Origin: JAWXBM01 sp034440115
GTDB taxonomy: Bacteria > Pseudomonadota > Gammaproteobacteria > Xanthomonadales > SZUA-36
DNA: 50,580 nt
NCBI GenBank assembly: GCA_034440115.1
Contig: JAWXBM010000074.1
Coordinates: forward strand, 1 to 50,580
Direction of reading: 5' to 3'
In this document: positions 16,284 through 25,389 of the stretch, in pieces
Layout of the letters: each line of letters opens with the position of its first letter
Position numbering within the stretch: the stretch's first letter is position 1
Position numbers and translations under genes: made by a program
The notes under the pieces: model-generated
Told to the model about the DNA's origin: nothing
Databases searched by the model: none
Seen by the model: the letters and a program-made list of their open reading frames with translations, nothing else

Positions 16284-16820
16284 ATGTTTAATTTAAGCTT
16301 TAAAAAATCTTCAGGCGTTACTCTAATTGAATTACTGGTCGTTCTGGCCATCGCAGCTATTCTCGCGCAGCTCGCTCTGCCGGACTTCCGCGACATCCTG
16401 CAAAACAATCGCAGTGCAGCCCGCATTAACGAGTTGCAGACCTCACTCACATTCGCCCGCAGCGAAGCCATCAAACGAAATACCCCAGTCATGCTATGTA
16501 AAAGCACCAATGGCACAAGCTGCCAGGACTCCGTTGACGCCTGGCAAACAGGCTGGATAGTCTTCGCAGATGCCAATGGCAATGACAATGCTGATAACGG
16601 TGAAGTTTTAACCCTGCATGGCAATGCTGCAGAACAATTCACCCTGACTTTTACAGCAGCGCGGGTTGCCTATAATGGTTCCGGCATGACCACCGCAGGC
16701 CAGAGCAATACCTTTACGTTGTGTGATGATCGTGGGGAAACTTATGCCAAAGGCGTGATCATTGGTGCAAGTGGTCGTGCGCGCCTGGCCGTAGATAGTG
16801 ATGACCTCGCTTGTTCCTGA
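16284..16820 (+). CDS. fimT: GspH/FimT-type minor pilin
   Basis: Minor pilin of the type IV pilus priming complex (FimT/FimU group). Class III leader FKKSSG cleaved after Gly11 and followed by VTLIELLVVLAIAAILAQLA, with Glu5 of the mature protein present. The GspH-type body includes NNRSAARINELQTSLTFARS and paired cysteines. 178 residues is normal. A G-rich stretch seven nt before the ATG may be the ribosome-binding site. The stop TGA overlaps the pilV start (TGATG). Confidence 0.88.
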   Translation: MFNLSFKKSSGVTLIELLVVLAIAAILAQLALPDFRDILQNNRSAARINELQTSLTFARSEAIKRNTPVMLCKSTNGTSCQDSVDAWQTGWIVFADANGNDNADNGEVLTLHGNAAEQFTLTFTAARVAYNGSGMTTAGQSNTFTLCDDRGETYAKGVIIGASGRARLAVDSDDLACS

Positions 16821-17305
16821 TGAAGCGCCATATTTCCATCATGGGTGCACGAAGGTATCAATCCGGCCTCAGCCTGCTCGAAGTGTTGATTGCCATCGCC
16901 GTGCTGGGTATTGGCCTGTTGGGCCTGGCCCATATGCAATCATTCGGGCTGCTGAATGTTGAAAAGGCCTATCAGCGCAGCCAGGCTACCGTGCTGGCCT
17001 ACGCAATTGCGGACAAAATGCGCGCCAATGTCACCACCGCAGGTAGTTATCTGACTTCATTCATGGATCCGGTCGATGCGGCAGCACAAGCGGGCTGCAA
17101 AACGACCACTGGCTGCTCAGTGGGTGCGCTGGCCGAAAATGATTTATTCGAGTGGAACCAGCAGTTGGCTTCCGAGCTACCCGGCGCCACCGGCGCGATT
17201 ACTCTGGCTGGTGGCAACTACACGGTTGCCATTACTTGGGACGATACGGGAAATGGCGTAGTAGATGAAGATGACCCCAGCTTTGAAGTGAGCTTCTCAC
17301 TATGA
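16820..17305 (+). CDS. pilV: Minor pilin PilV
   Basis: Prepilin with leader ending at Gly16 in RRYQSG and mature N-terminus LSLLEVLIAIAVLGIGLLGL, typical of PilV. ATG at 16820 overlaps the fimT stop and is preferred; ATG at 16841 would give a shorter leader. About 161 residues. CKTTTGC suggests a small disulfide loop. The gene ends 4 nt inside pilW (ATGA). Role: part of the PilVWX-PilY1 tip complex that primes pilus assembly. Confidence 0.88.
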   Translation: MKRHISIMGARRYQSGLSLLEVLIAIAVLGIGLLGLAHMQSFGLLNVEKAYQRSQATVLAYAIADKMRANVTTAGSYLTSFMDPVDAAAQAGCKTTTGCSVGALAENDLFEWNQQLASELPGATGAITLAGGNYTVAITWDDTGNGVVDEDDPSFEVSFSL

Positions 17306-17985
17306 ACACATTCAAGCGCACAACACAAAGTGGTTTGACGCTGATTGAGTTGATGATTGCCATGACCCTGAGCCTGCTGGTGGCTGCGGCTATGATAATG
17401 CTGTTTGCCAACTCCAAAGAAACCTACCGGCTCAACGAGAATATGGCGCGTTTGCAGGAAAATGGCCGCTTCGCCATGCAGCTTCTTTCCAGCGACTTGC
17501 GCTGGACCGATTATCGGGCCTGCACGCTGGATATCGTACCCCTGCTGCCCACTGCTCTTGCTGGAGTGAACAACGCTTCTCCAACCGGTACTGACAGGGT
17601 GACCATCACTTACCAACTGGACGAATGCCCCAATCCGGGCGCATTTGTCTTACCCAGTCCGCCCACCACGCGGACCACAGTCTTTTTCTTAAAAGCAAGT
17701 GAAATCGACAACAGCAGAACTTCGCTTTACCGCACCATCGATGGCGACGAAGTTGAACTGGTTGAAGGTATTTCTGATTTACAGGTTCTTTACGGCGAAG
17801 ATACCGATGGCGATGACATTCCGAATTATTACGTTGATGCAGGCAGCGTCAGCAATATGGAACGAGTCGTCAGCGTACGGTTTACCGTAACCGCACAAAC
17901 AATGATTGAGCAGCAATCAACCGGTGGTAATCCTGTAACCCGCGATTTCGCCTCCACCGTCGTACTGCGTAACCGGATCCCCTGA
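17302..17985 (+). CDS. pilW: Minor pilin PilW
   Basis: Leader FKRTTQSG cleaved after Gly11, then LTLIELMIAMTLSLLVAAAM with Glu5. NSKETYRLNENMARLQENGR and FAMQLLSSDLR match the PilW signature. 227 residues; the family is usually longer, so the C-terminal domain is compact. It overlaps pilV by 4 nt and is followed after 3 nt by pilX. Confidence 0.9.
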   Translation: MNTFKRTTQSGLTLIELMIAMTLSLLVAAAMIMLFANSKETYRLNENMARLQENGRFAMQLLSSDLRWTDYRACTLDIVPLLPTALAGVNNASPTGTDRVTITYQLDECPNPGAFVLPSPPTTRTTVFFLKASEIDNSRTSLYRTIDGDEVELVEGISDLQVLYGEDTDGDDIPNYYVDAGSVSNMERVVSVRFTVTAQTMIEQQSTGGNPVTRDFASTVVLRNRIP

Positions 17986-17988
17986 AGC

Positions 17989-18627
17989 ATGCGAAATTTA
18001 AAAACTATGCAAGCGGGTCCTCACAACATAAGCAAGCAATCCGGCTTCGCTCTGATAGTTGGGCTGGTGGTATTGCTTTTGCTCACCCTGATCATGCTCA
18101 CTGCGCTGAAACTGGCTTCGCTGGAAGAGCGGATGGCCGGCAACTTGCGCAATCAGAACATTGCCTTTCAGGCTGCCGAAAGCGCACTCAGGGAAGCCGA
18201 GGCCTTGATCAGCTCTAGCGCTACCGCTATTGATTTGAATGGCGATGGCACCAATGAAGCCAACCCCTTCAACCCTATGAATTTGTATGCTGGCCCTTTC
18301 CAGCAAACCACCACACCAGTTTGTGTGAATGGTCTTTGCCAGAGAAGCGAACCGGTTTGTGTGAGCGGCAATTGCACCTGGCCGGCGGCGCCATCGGCGG
18401 CGATTCGTGACCTGATGGACACCGCCGCAGTTCGTACAGCCGATTTGGAAATTTCCGGAATCCCGGAACCACAATACGTTATCGAATTACTACCGATAGA
18501 CTGGAGCACGGATGAGCGGCGGCGATTTATGACTTTCCGGATTACCGCCATAGCCCGTGGTGGGGCCAACAGCCTGGTGCAGTTACAGTCCACCTATCGT
18601 GCACATATGTTGTCATTTGTTGAGTAA
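17989..18627 (+). CDS. pilX: Minor pilin PilX
   Basis: 212 residues with a leader ending KQSG (Gly19) and a helix FALIVGLVVLLLLTLIMLTA that lacks Glu5, as expected for PilX/GspK-like tip pilins. LASLEERMAGNLRNQNIAFQ followed by AAESALREAEA is the PilX N-terminal signature. Four cysteines in two CVNGLC/CVSGNC motifs could form disulfides. It lies directly before pilY1. Confidence 0.9.
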   Translation: MRNLKTMQAGPHNISKQSGFALIVGLVVLLLLTLIMLTALKLASLEERMAGNLRNQNIAFQAAESALREAEALISSSATAIDLNGDGTNEANPFNPMNLYAGPFQQTTTPVCVNGLCQRSEPVCVSGNCTWPAAPSAAIRDLMDTAAVRTADLEISGIPEPQYVIELLPIDWSTDERRRFMTFRITAIARGGANSLVQLQSTYRAHMLSFVE

Positions 18628-18667
18628 AGCTGCTTATTGACCGCCACAGGCGATCGAGGAAAACACC

Positions 18668-21600
18668 ATGAAGAAGTCAGTCGGGCAAATTCTGTTTACG
18701 CTATGTATGACCAGCTTGCTGCCCGTGCAGGTTTGGGCAGCTAACCCTTTTACGCCTGACTCACAACCTACCGGATGGTTATCCACACCGATGGTTTCGG
18801 TTTTCGATGTTTCTTCAGGTTCGGAACACTTTTATCGCATAGCCTTTTTTAAGGACACCTGGTCGGGTAACGTGTTTGCGCATGATATCGACGCCTATGG
18901 CAATGTAGACAATGTCAGTGGGCCCTGGGACAGCCAGGTGCTGACCAATGCGGCCCTGGCGCTGGATGCAGCGAATTTCAATACCGGGCGCATCATTGCC
19001 ACTTCCGGAAGCCGCGCATTTCGTTGGTCGTCCATGACGGCTGGGGAGAAAACCGCTTTAGGGTCCGAAGCTGTACTCAATTATGTTCGCGGTGATCGCA
19101 GCAACGAAGAGCCAAACGGACAGGCTTTTCGCAAACGCGAATTTGTACTGGGCGATATCCTGCACTCGAATATCACTTACTGGGATAACAACACCACCAA
19201 GAGTCTGTTTGTAGGGGCCAATGACGGCATGCTGCATGTGCTGGATGCCGACACAGGCGTGGAGCGTTGGGCCTATGTGCCATCCATGGTCATTCCAAAC
19301 CTTTCGAGACTGGCAGCGAAACCCTACGTCCACAGTCATTATGTTGACGGCACCCTGCGCATTTCCAATGTGAATTTCAGCGGCATCGCCAAAACGATGC
19401 TGGTCAGCGGCCTCGGAGCGGGCGGCAAAGGCCTGTTTGCTTTAGATGTGACTTCACATACTGCAGCCAGTGAACCCGCTGCAGCGAGCAAGTTGATGTG
19501 GGAAATCGCTGCAGGCGGCTCCTTTGGTGACCTGGGCTATACCTACGGTACGCCACATATCACCCGGCTACCGAATGGCACAGCTGCAGTGGTATTTTCT
19601 AATGGTTATATGAGCTCAAACGGCAGAGCTGTGTTGTATGTAGTCAATGCCGCTACGGGAGGCCTGATCAGCGCAATAGATACGCAAACCGGAAGTGTTG
19701 GCTCGCCCAATGGCTTGTCTTCACCGACACTTCATGATGCAGACCAGGACGGCCAAGCCGAATTGGCCTATGCGGGCGACCTGGATGGCCAAGTCTGGAA
19801 GTTTAATCTTGTAGCCGGAACAGCCACCAAAATTTTTACCACTTCACCGGCACAAGCCATTACCTCTGCCCCCGTCGTAGTGCGTCACCCGCTGGGCGGA
19901 CAAATGGTCATGTTTGCAACCGGCCGCATGCTGACTTCAGGTGACAAATTTGATACCAGCATCCATTACGCTTATGGCATCTGGGATGGTGCACCGGTTG
20001 GCAACAGCAGCCTGCTTGCGCAAACGCTATCTACTTCGAACTACACACAAGATGGAGAGACTTTTGCGGTTCGGACGGTGACCGCCAATGTACCCAATTG
20101 GGCCTCCGGCGGTAATAAGGGCTGGCGGGTGGCCTTGCACGCCGGTGAGCGGGTGGTGGGTGAACGGCCTTTTTCCAACGCCGGTCGTTTTTATTTTCTG
20201 GCCACGAACCCGATAGCGGCAGGTGGTGAGAACTTTCTTTACGAACTTCAGGCTTTAACCGGTGGCTCACCATCAACGCCGATTTTTGATTTGAACAAAG
20301 ACGGTGATTTCGACAATGAAGACAAGGCCGCAAACAATGCAATTCCAGTGGCCAAATATCTGGGACCAGGCATCTTCTCACAGCCACGTTTTATCGAAGG
20401 CGAAGGATTGACCACCACTCTGTACGTGTTTCATCCCGACTTGCCCATCGAGGATGGTGTGCCCACACCTCCACAAGATCCGGGCGTGTCGGGAGGCCAT
20501 TTCGACTACGACATTTATTATTTTGGAGCTGCGGGGAAGGCAGTAACCGAGGATGTTCCGGACCTGAACGATTTCGCTACTCCCAAACGCGTGATTTGCA
20601 AAAAATCCACAGACGTTGCCAAAGAGCTGGACTCCGTTACTGACCTCTGCAAGAAAAACCCAAATAATTCGGTTTACACCTACTTATCTGATTACTCCAT
20701 TGGCGCCGTGTGTAAGGCCAACAATGACCCGAAAAAGGTAGAGCACTTCCACACGTTGACTTGCAACAAGGTGAACAAAGTCACTTACACCCCAACTCAA
20801 TACAAGAAAGTCAAACATACCCATGAGTACGATGACAAATACGATGTCACCGGCGTAAACATGCTTAACGCCAGCGACCCGACGTTCAACTTGATCAATG
20901 CCTTGCCGGTTTCGACCACCGAGTTCAAGGTCCTGATTATGAACCAGTACCTGAACCCTGCTGCACAAGTGGCCATTGGTGGCGCTACTTTTAGCAGCGT
21001 CAGTACCTACGGCGGGTTAGCCAGCCAAACTAGTGCGGACGCGGTGTTGGCTGCCCAACCCAATTACAGCAGAGGTACTTTGGGCAACTTCATATTCAAT
21101 CTGCCGTTGGATGCATTCAAGAACAAAGATTGGTGGGGCGACGGCGGAACTACGCGAGCGGGCCTGATACCCACACAAACCGGCTGTGTCAACAAAGTAG
21201 ACGCCAATGGTGTAGTTGATACCCCTGGAAAGTTCGGCGAGCGATACAATGGCGCGTTGACGTTTCAGCTGATTAAAACCACAACGCCAGGCAGTGCTCT
21301 GGAGTTGAATGGGCCGGATGTGCGTTATGGCTGGCGTGTTAAAACCGGCCTGTTCAAACAGTATGTATTGGCTGAATACACCGCTTTCTGGCATCACCCT
21401 AACGGCGAGTGCTACGACGAAAGCGGCTGGATTCCTGATCCTCCGGAAGATTTTGATGGCGGTGGAACATCAGAAGAAGGCGCTCCGGGTTCTGCGGATC
21501 CAAGGGGCGGAACCTTTGGTAATGGCTTGGCCATCGTTAATCAGAGCACTACTGTCAGTAATGGTGGCTTAACCACCACAGTAGTTATCACCTACAACGA

Positions 21601-21808
21601 CGGTACAACACACACTCGTACCGAAACTGAAAACGATGATGGTTCAACCACCGTTCATCAGATTTTCCGGGATGGCACTGAGGAGACTGTCACGCTTAGC
21701 GATGGACGAGGGGGTGATTCTGGCTATATCGACCCCAACACCGGCTCACCTATTGAAGGCGGGCTGGAAGAAGAAGGCCGTCAATCCTGGCGTGACATCA
21801 TTGACTAG
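18668..21808 (+). CDS. pilY1: PilY1-type pilus tip adhesin, short form
   Basis: Secreted tip-associated protein controlling pilus extension. Signal peptide ends at VWA (about residue 25). The mature protein goes almost directly into the PilY1 beta-propeller (GDILHSNITYWDN, LFVGANDGMLHVLD, LVSGLGAGGKGLFALD). The calcium loop DADQDGQAELAYAGD spans residues 357-371 and matches the family site. The N-terminal von Willebrand A region of the 1161-residue P. aeruginosa protein is absent. Instead there is a long C-terminal extension with a Cys/His/Lys-rich part (about 640-735) and a Gly/Thr/Asp-rich tail (from about 915). 1046 residues. GAGG before the ATG is the ribosome-binding site. Confidence 0.9.
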   Translation: MKKSVGQILFTLCMTSLLPVQVWAANPFTPDSQPTGWLSTPMVSVFDVSSGSEHFYRIAFFKDTWSGNVFAHDIDAYGNVDNVSGPWDSQVLTNAALALDAANFNTGRIIATSGSRAFRWSSMTAGEKTALGSEAVLNYVRGDRSNEEPNGQAFRKREFVLGDILHSNITYWDNNTTKSLFVGANDGMLHVLDADTGVERWAYVPSMVIPNLSRLAAKPYVHSHYVDGTLRISNVNFSGIAKTMLVSGLGAGGKGLFALDVTSHTAASEPAAASKLMWEIAAGGSFGDLGYTYGTPHITRLPNGTAAVVFSNGYMSSNGRAVLYVVNAATGGLISAIDTQTGSVGSPNGLSSPTLHDADQDGQAELAYAGDLDGQVWKFNLVAGTATKIFTTSPAQAITSAPVVVRHPLGGQMVMFATGRMLTSGDKFDTSIHYAYGIWDGAPVGNSSLLAQTLSTSNYTQDGETFAVRTVTANVPNWASGGNKGWRVALHAGERVVGERPFSNAGRFYFLATNPIAAGGENFLYELQALTGGSPSTPIFDLNKDGDFDNEDKAANNAIPVAKYLGPGIFSQPRFIEGEGLTTTLYVFHPDLPIEDGVPTPPQDPGVSGGHFDYDIYYFGAAGKAVTEDVPDLNDFATPKRVICKKSTDVAKELDSVTDLCKKNPNNSVYTYLSDYSIGAVCKANNDPKKVEHFHTLTCNKVNKVTYTPTQYKKVKHTHEYDDKYDVTGVNMLNASDPTFNLINALPVSTTEFKVLIMNQYLNPAAQVAIGGATFSSVSTYGGLASQTSADAVLAAQPNYSRGTLGNFIFNLPLDAFKNKDWWGDGGTTRAGLIPTQTGCVNKVDANGVVDTPGKFGERYNGALTFQLIKTTTPGSALELNGPDVRYGWRVKTGLFKQYVLAEYTAFWHHPNGECYDESGWIPDPPEDFDGGGTSEEGAPGSADPRGGTFGNGLAIVNQSTTVSNGGLTTTVVITYNDGTTHTRTETENDDGSTTVHQIFRDGTEETVTLSDGRGGDSGYIDPNTGSPIEGGLEEEGRQSWRDIID

Positions 21809-21814
21809 GGATAA

Positions 21815-22228
21815 ATGAAAATTCTGATCAAAAAGACATGGGGATTTTCGCTACTTGAGCTGATGATCGTGATCGCGGTAATCGCGATCACGCTCGCCTG
21901 GGCCATACCCAGTTACCAGGATAGTGTGCGCAAGGCTCGAAGGGGTGAGGCTCAATCCCTGATGAGGCAAGCCGAAGTTTGTGCCGCACGATGGTTCACT
22001 GTGAATGCCACTTTCGTGGGTCTCGAAGGTGATGATGACTGTGAGCCAAAAGATGACGACTATTACACCTACACGTTTTCCAGTGTGATACAGAGTGCTT
22101 ACATCATCACAGCTGCACCCCAAGGCAGCCAAATCGAAGACAAATGCGGCACAATGACCATGGACCAAACTGGTACTACTGAAGCCGCTGCCACAGGTTG
22201 CTGGCTTAGCGGACAAACCTCCCGTTAA
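21815..22228 (+). CDS. pilE: Type IV pilin PilE-like minor pilin
   Basis: 137 residues, leader KKTWG cleaved after Gly10, then FSLLELMIVIAVIAITLAWA with Glu5. SYQDSVRKARRGEAQSLM and CAARWF follow, with later CEPKDDDYYTYTF and DKCGTMTMDQTG, the typical PilE minor pilin pattern. It closes the operon 6 nt after pilY1. A 10-bp hairpin-forming stretch inside the gene (21868-21892) lies where the hydrophobic helix is encoded. Confidence 0.88.
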   Translation: MKILIKKTWGFSLLELMIVIAVIAITLAWAIPSYQDSVRKARRGEAQSLMRQAEVCAARWFTVNATFVGLEGDDDCEPKDDDYYTYTFSSVIQSAYIITAAPQGSQIEDKCGTMTMDQTGTTEAAATGCWLSGQTSR

Positions 22229-22442
22229 TTGAGCCTCACCACAGGGACGTGGTGGGGCTGGACGTCAACGCAACCAGGCATGTTAAAGGTGGCTATAGCC
22301 AGGCAATGCGAAAGACCCTCGGGCTATGACCGCTTTATTGCATTCCACTCCGACTATCCCGGCGACCCCAATGATACGGCGGATATGCAAAATGCCGTAC
22401 AAACCGTCAGCCGGTTGGTGGAATGCCATTGAAGTCTGATTC
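22229..22442 (+). other. Gap after pilE with hairpin and an unassigned ORF
   Basis: AGCCTCACCAC and GTGGTGGGGCT (22232-22259) form an 11-bp stem with one G-U pair and loop AGGGAC, a terminator-like structure without a T-run. An open frame of 67 codons (22229-22432, TTG first) ends in DYPGDPNDTADMQNAVQTVS, which I do not recognise; no ribosome-binding site supports it. No clear promoter for the next gene was seen. Confidence 0.35.
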
Positions 22443-24422
22443 ATGTCTTTAACATTGAATTTCAACCGTTATTTATCCGCCAGGCTGGCCCCGCTTGCCT
22501 TCATCCTGATACTGGCAGCAGCGTGTACCAAACCGGCCGAGGACCACAGTGGTAGGGTCGAAAGCTTCCCGTTTGGAGCTTGCGGTGACGATGCCACGTT
22601 CATTTCTGCCATCCAGGGCAGTGCTGCGGTCAGCCCGATGCTGGGAAATGCCGTAGTGGTTGAAGCGGTAGTCGTTGGCGATTATCAGGAAACCAGCACG
22701 ACCAACCCGGCACGTCCTGAACTGCGCGGATTCTACTTGCAGGAAGAGAATGCCGATGCCGACGCCGACGATGCAACTTCTGAAGGTTTGTTTGTATTCG
22801 ACCCGAACAAGACGCTGGAATTGGTCGAAGGCGACCTGGTTCGTGTTTCTGGGACCGTTGCAGAATTTGTCACCAACACACAAATCGGAAACGTTTCCGG
22901 CGTGCTGCTGTGTGATTCAGGGCAAACGGTAACCCCTGCTCCGGTTGATTTACCGGTACCTGGAATCTTTGCCACGGTAGATGACTACTACGAAACCGTG
23001 GAAGGCATGCTGGTCAACTTTGTCGATGTGATGACGGTTACCGAGCAATTTGAGCTGGCACGTTATGGTCAGATGGTGCTTTCGGAGGGCGGCGCCCTGC
23101 GCCAGTACAGCCAGGGCGCCAGCCTGCCATTGAATCAGACTGATTTTGATAATCACACCGACGCCAACGCACGTCGCAGCATCAAGCTGGATGACTTCAA
23201 TACCCAGCAAAACATCGACCCGGTGTACTTCCCGCAAACCGGTAATTTTGCGTTGAATAATTTCATTCGCAGCGGTGCGGCAATTACCGACCTCACCGGG
23301 GTGATGAATTACACCTTTGATGAATGGACGGTGCAGGCACTGAAATCCAGTCCACCCTCCATCATCAATCCCGCTCGACCGACAGCACCTCCGGCGCTTG
23401 CAGGCAATGTCACCATGGCGGCATTGAATGTACTCAATTACTTCAACGGTGACGGCCTGGGCGGCGGTTTCCCCACTTCTCGTGGAGCCGACAGCCAGGC
23501 TGAACTGGATCGCCAGACCGCCAAAATCGTGGCTACTATTGTCGCCATGGACGCTGCTGTGCTCGGGCTGATGGAAATCGAAAACGATGGTAATGGAGCC
23601 AATGACGCTCTGGGGTATCTGGTGAGCGCCGTGAATTTGGCCGCAGGGCCGGGGACCTATGCCGCAGTGCAGGTCGGAAACTATGGCGGCAGCGACGAAA
23701 TCAAGGTGGCGCTGTTGTACAAACCCGCAATGCTGGAAACAGCAGGCGCTGCCCAGGCGCTTTCCTCAACTGCCTTTACTGATCCGAATCATACCGGCAG
23801 ACAACAGAACCGCCCGGCATTGGCGCAAACCTTTCGAGTCATCGCCGCCGATAATCCGGACCGGGGCGCCGCGTTCACATCGGTTGTGCTGCACCTCAAG
23901 TCCAAGGGCTCCAACTGCGGTGCGGGCGATGACGACCCCATCCAGGGCAAATGCAACAGCACGCGCAGTAAAGCCGCCATGGCCCTGTTGGACTGGCTGA
24001 CAACCGATCCCACCGCTACCTTAACCACCATTGGCGTGGCGGATCCCGACGTGTTCATCGTTGGCGACTTGAATGCCTACTATCAGGAAGACCCATTGCA
24101 GGTGTTCTTCAAAGCGGGATTTGGCAGCCTGGTGGCACAGTCTGACCATACTTATGTATTTGCTGGCAACTGGGGCTCTCTGGATTATGTTCTGGCCAGC
24201 CCCAGCCTGCTTGATCAGAAGGTCAGTGGCGCAGTGTGGCACATCAATGCGGATGAGAATTCGCTGCTGGATTACAACGACTCAGTGAAAGACGCCAGTG
24301 AGGCAGCTGATGAAGCCAAACCATCAAGCCAAGAGCATTATGCCAACGATGCCTGGCGCAGCTCGGATCATGACCCGGTAATGGTTGGGATTTCTTGGGG
24401 TCAGAGTAAAGGGACAGAGTAA
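22443..24422 (+). CDS. ExeM/NucH-like extracellular endonuclease, lipoprotein
   Basis: Phosphodiesterase of the endonuclease/exonuclease/phosphatase fold, probably degrading extracellular DNA. Lipobox LAAAC with Cys28 indicates an outer-membrane lipoprotein. Residues about 60-330 are the OB-like domains of ExeM (GFYLQEENADADADD, LVEGDLVRVSGTVAEF). The catalytic domain has LGLMEIENDG, VVLHLKSKGSNC, FIVGDLNAYYQEDP and SSDHDPVMVG. 659 residues. The last codons (GQSKGTE and stop) come from a palindromic element, so the original C-terminus is altered by a few residues. A metal site at Glu (MEIEN), Asp/Asn (DLN) and SDHDP is complete. Confidence 0.88.
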   Translation: MSLTLNFNRYLSARLAPLAFILILAAACTKPAEDHSGRVESFPFGACGDDATFISAIQGSAAVSPMLGNAVVVEAVVVGDYQETSTTNPARPELRGFYLQEENADADADDATSEGLFVFDPNKTLELVEGDLVRVSGTVAEFVTNTQIGNVSGVLLCDSGQTVTPAPVDLPVPGIFATVDDYYETVEGMLVNFVDVMTVTEQFELARYGQMVLSEGGALRQYSQGASLPLNQTDFDNHTDANARRSIKLDDFNTQQNIDPVYFPQTGNFALNNFIRSGAAITDLTGVMNYTFDEWTVQALKSSPPSIINPARPTAPPALAGNVTMAALNVLNYFNGDGLGGGFPTSRGADSQAELDRQTAKIVATIVAMDAAVLGLMEIENDGNGANDALGYLVSAVNLAAGPGTYAAVQVGNYGGSDEIKVALLYKPAMLETAGAAQALSSTAFTDPNHTGRQQNRPALAQTFRVIAADNPDRGAAFTSVVLHLKSKGSNCGAGDDDPIQGKCNSTRSKAAMALLDWLTTDPTATLTTIGVADPDVFIVGDLNAYYQEDPLQVFFKAGFGSLVAQSDHTYVFAGNWGSLDYVLASPSLLDQKVSGAVWHINADENSLLDYNDSVKDASEAADEAKPSSQEHYANDAWRSSDHDPVMVGISWGQSKGTE

Positions 24423-24478
24423 ATTGCTGCTGGGCAACCAGGTAGTTGGTTTTACTCTGTCCCTTTACTCTGACCCCA
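24396..24478. repeat. 28-bp-arm palindromic element
   Basis: The arm 24396-24423 (TGGGGTCAGAGTAAAGGGAC and on) is exactly inverted at 24451-24478, around a 27-nt loop. Each arm contains two AGAGTAAA units. It covers the stop codon of the nuclease gene and fills the space to the converging cytochrome gene. Similar GGGGTCAGAGTAAA palindromes are scattered in many gammaproteobacterial genomes. It could also end transcription from both sides. Confidence 0.75.
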
Positions 24479-24489
24479 TCATTCCCCCA

Positions 24490-25359
24490 TCATTCTTTGG
24501 CGGGTATGGCCTTCAGGTACGCAACAATGGCTTGCCGGTCCTGTGCGGGCAGCCGGGCGAGGTTTTCCTGCACCTTAACCATGGAACCACCCACCGTGTC
24601 GAAGTCGGGATCCATGCCGGTTTCCAGATAGTAGGCAATATCCTTTGACGACCAGTCACCCAGTCCAGTGCTGTCTGGAGTAATGTTAGGCACCCGCCCT
24701 TCCCCATCGGGATTCGGCGCACCAGCCAGCCAACGCTGCGGAATAGTTCCGCCAAAGGCGTCGCGTTCGGTATGGCATTCAGTGCAATGCCCGGGTCCTT
24801 CTGCCAGGTAACGACCCCGCAATAACAGCGGATCAGCGTCTGCGGGTAATTCAATTTGCGGATTCGGGTTCAAATAGCGGAGTTTCCATAAACCGATGCC
24901 ACGGCGGACGTTCCAGGGGAACTGCAGTTCGTGTCCGGCAACTGCGTGCGAAACCGGCGGCAATGTATCGATATAGGCTTTCAGGTCCGCCACGTCCTGT
25001 ATTTTCATGCGCGCATAAGAAGTGTATGGAAATGACGGGTAATAATGTTTTCTATCAGGAGATACACCGCCTAGCATGGCGTTGATGAAATCTGCATCGG
25101 TCCAATCGCCGATTCCTGTCGCATCATCCGGCGAGATATTGGGCACCCGGAAGATGCCGAAGTCTGTATGCAGCTCCAGCCCACCGCGTAAATCCGCTGC
25201 ATGGCAGGCGGCGCAACTACCGGCATGGAACATCAGCTCACCATTGATCGGGTCGGGATCGGAATAGCTGAGTGCTTTAGCATCGAAAGTCTGCGGCCGG
25301 GTCAGCCACAAAAAAATAAGGCCCAGGACAAGCAGTCCCAGGCCAAATTTACGCAACAT
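24490..25359 (-). CDS. Diheme cytochrome c
   Basis: Periplasmic electron carrier tied to the membrane by an N-terminal helix (residues 5-20). Two heme sites, CAACH (49-53) and CTECH (192-196), sit in two repeated domains each followed by the fold signature VPNISPD or VPNITPD and GIGDW/GLGDW. This resembles the cytochrome subunits of membrane alcohol or aldehyde dehydrogenases, but no dehydrogenase is nearby. 289 residues. It follows the cytochrome c' gene by 30 nt. Confidence 0.88.
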   Translation of the reverse strand: MLRKFGLGLLVLGLIFLWLTRPQTFDAKALSYSDPDPINGELMFHAGSCAACHAADLRGGLELHTDFGIFRVPNISPDDATGIGDWTDADFINAMLGGVSPDRKHYYPSFPYTSYARMKIQDVADLKAYIDTLPPVSHAVAGHELQFPWNVRRGIGLWKLRYLNPNPQIELPADADPLLLRGRYLAEGPGHCTECHTERDAFGGTIPQRWLAGAPNPDGEGRVPNITPDSTGLGDWSSKDIAYYLETGMDPDFDTVGGSMVKVQENLARLPAQDRQAIVAYLKAIPAKE

Positions 25360-25389
25360 GCCTAAACCATCCCGACTGTTTGCCAGCGA

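Noticed and set aside
21868..21892. 10-bp perfect hairpin inside pilE
   Set aside because: It arises from repeated ATCGC-type codons for Ile/Val/Ala in the conserved pilin helix; probably incidental.
22229..22432. 67-codon ORF after pilE
   Set aside because: TTG first codon directly at the pilE stop, no ribosome-binding site, a stable hairpin within its first codons and no recognisable domain; reported only as content of the gap.
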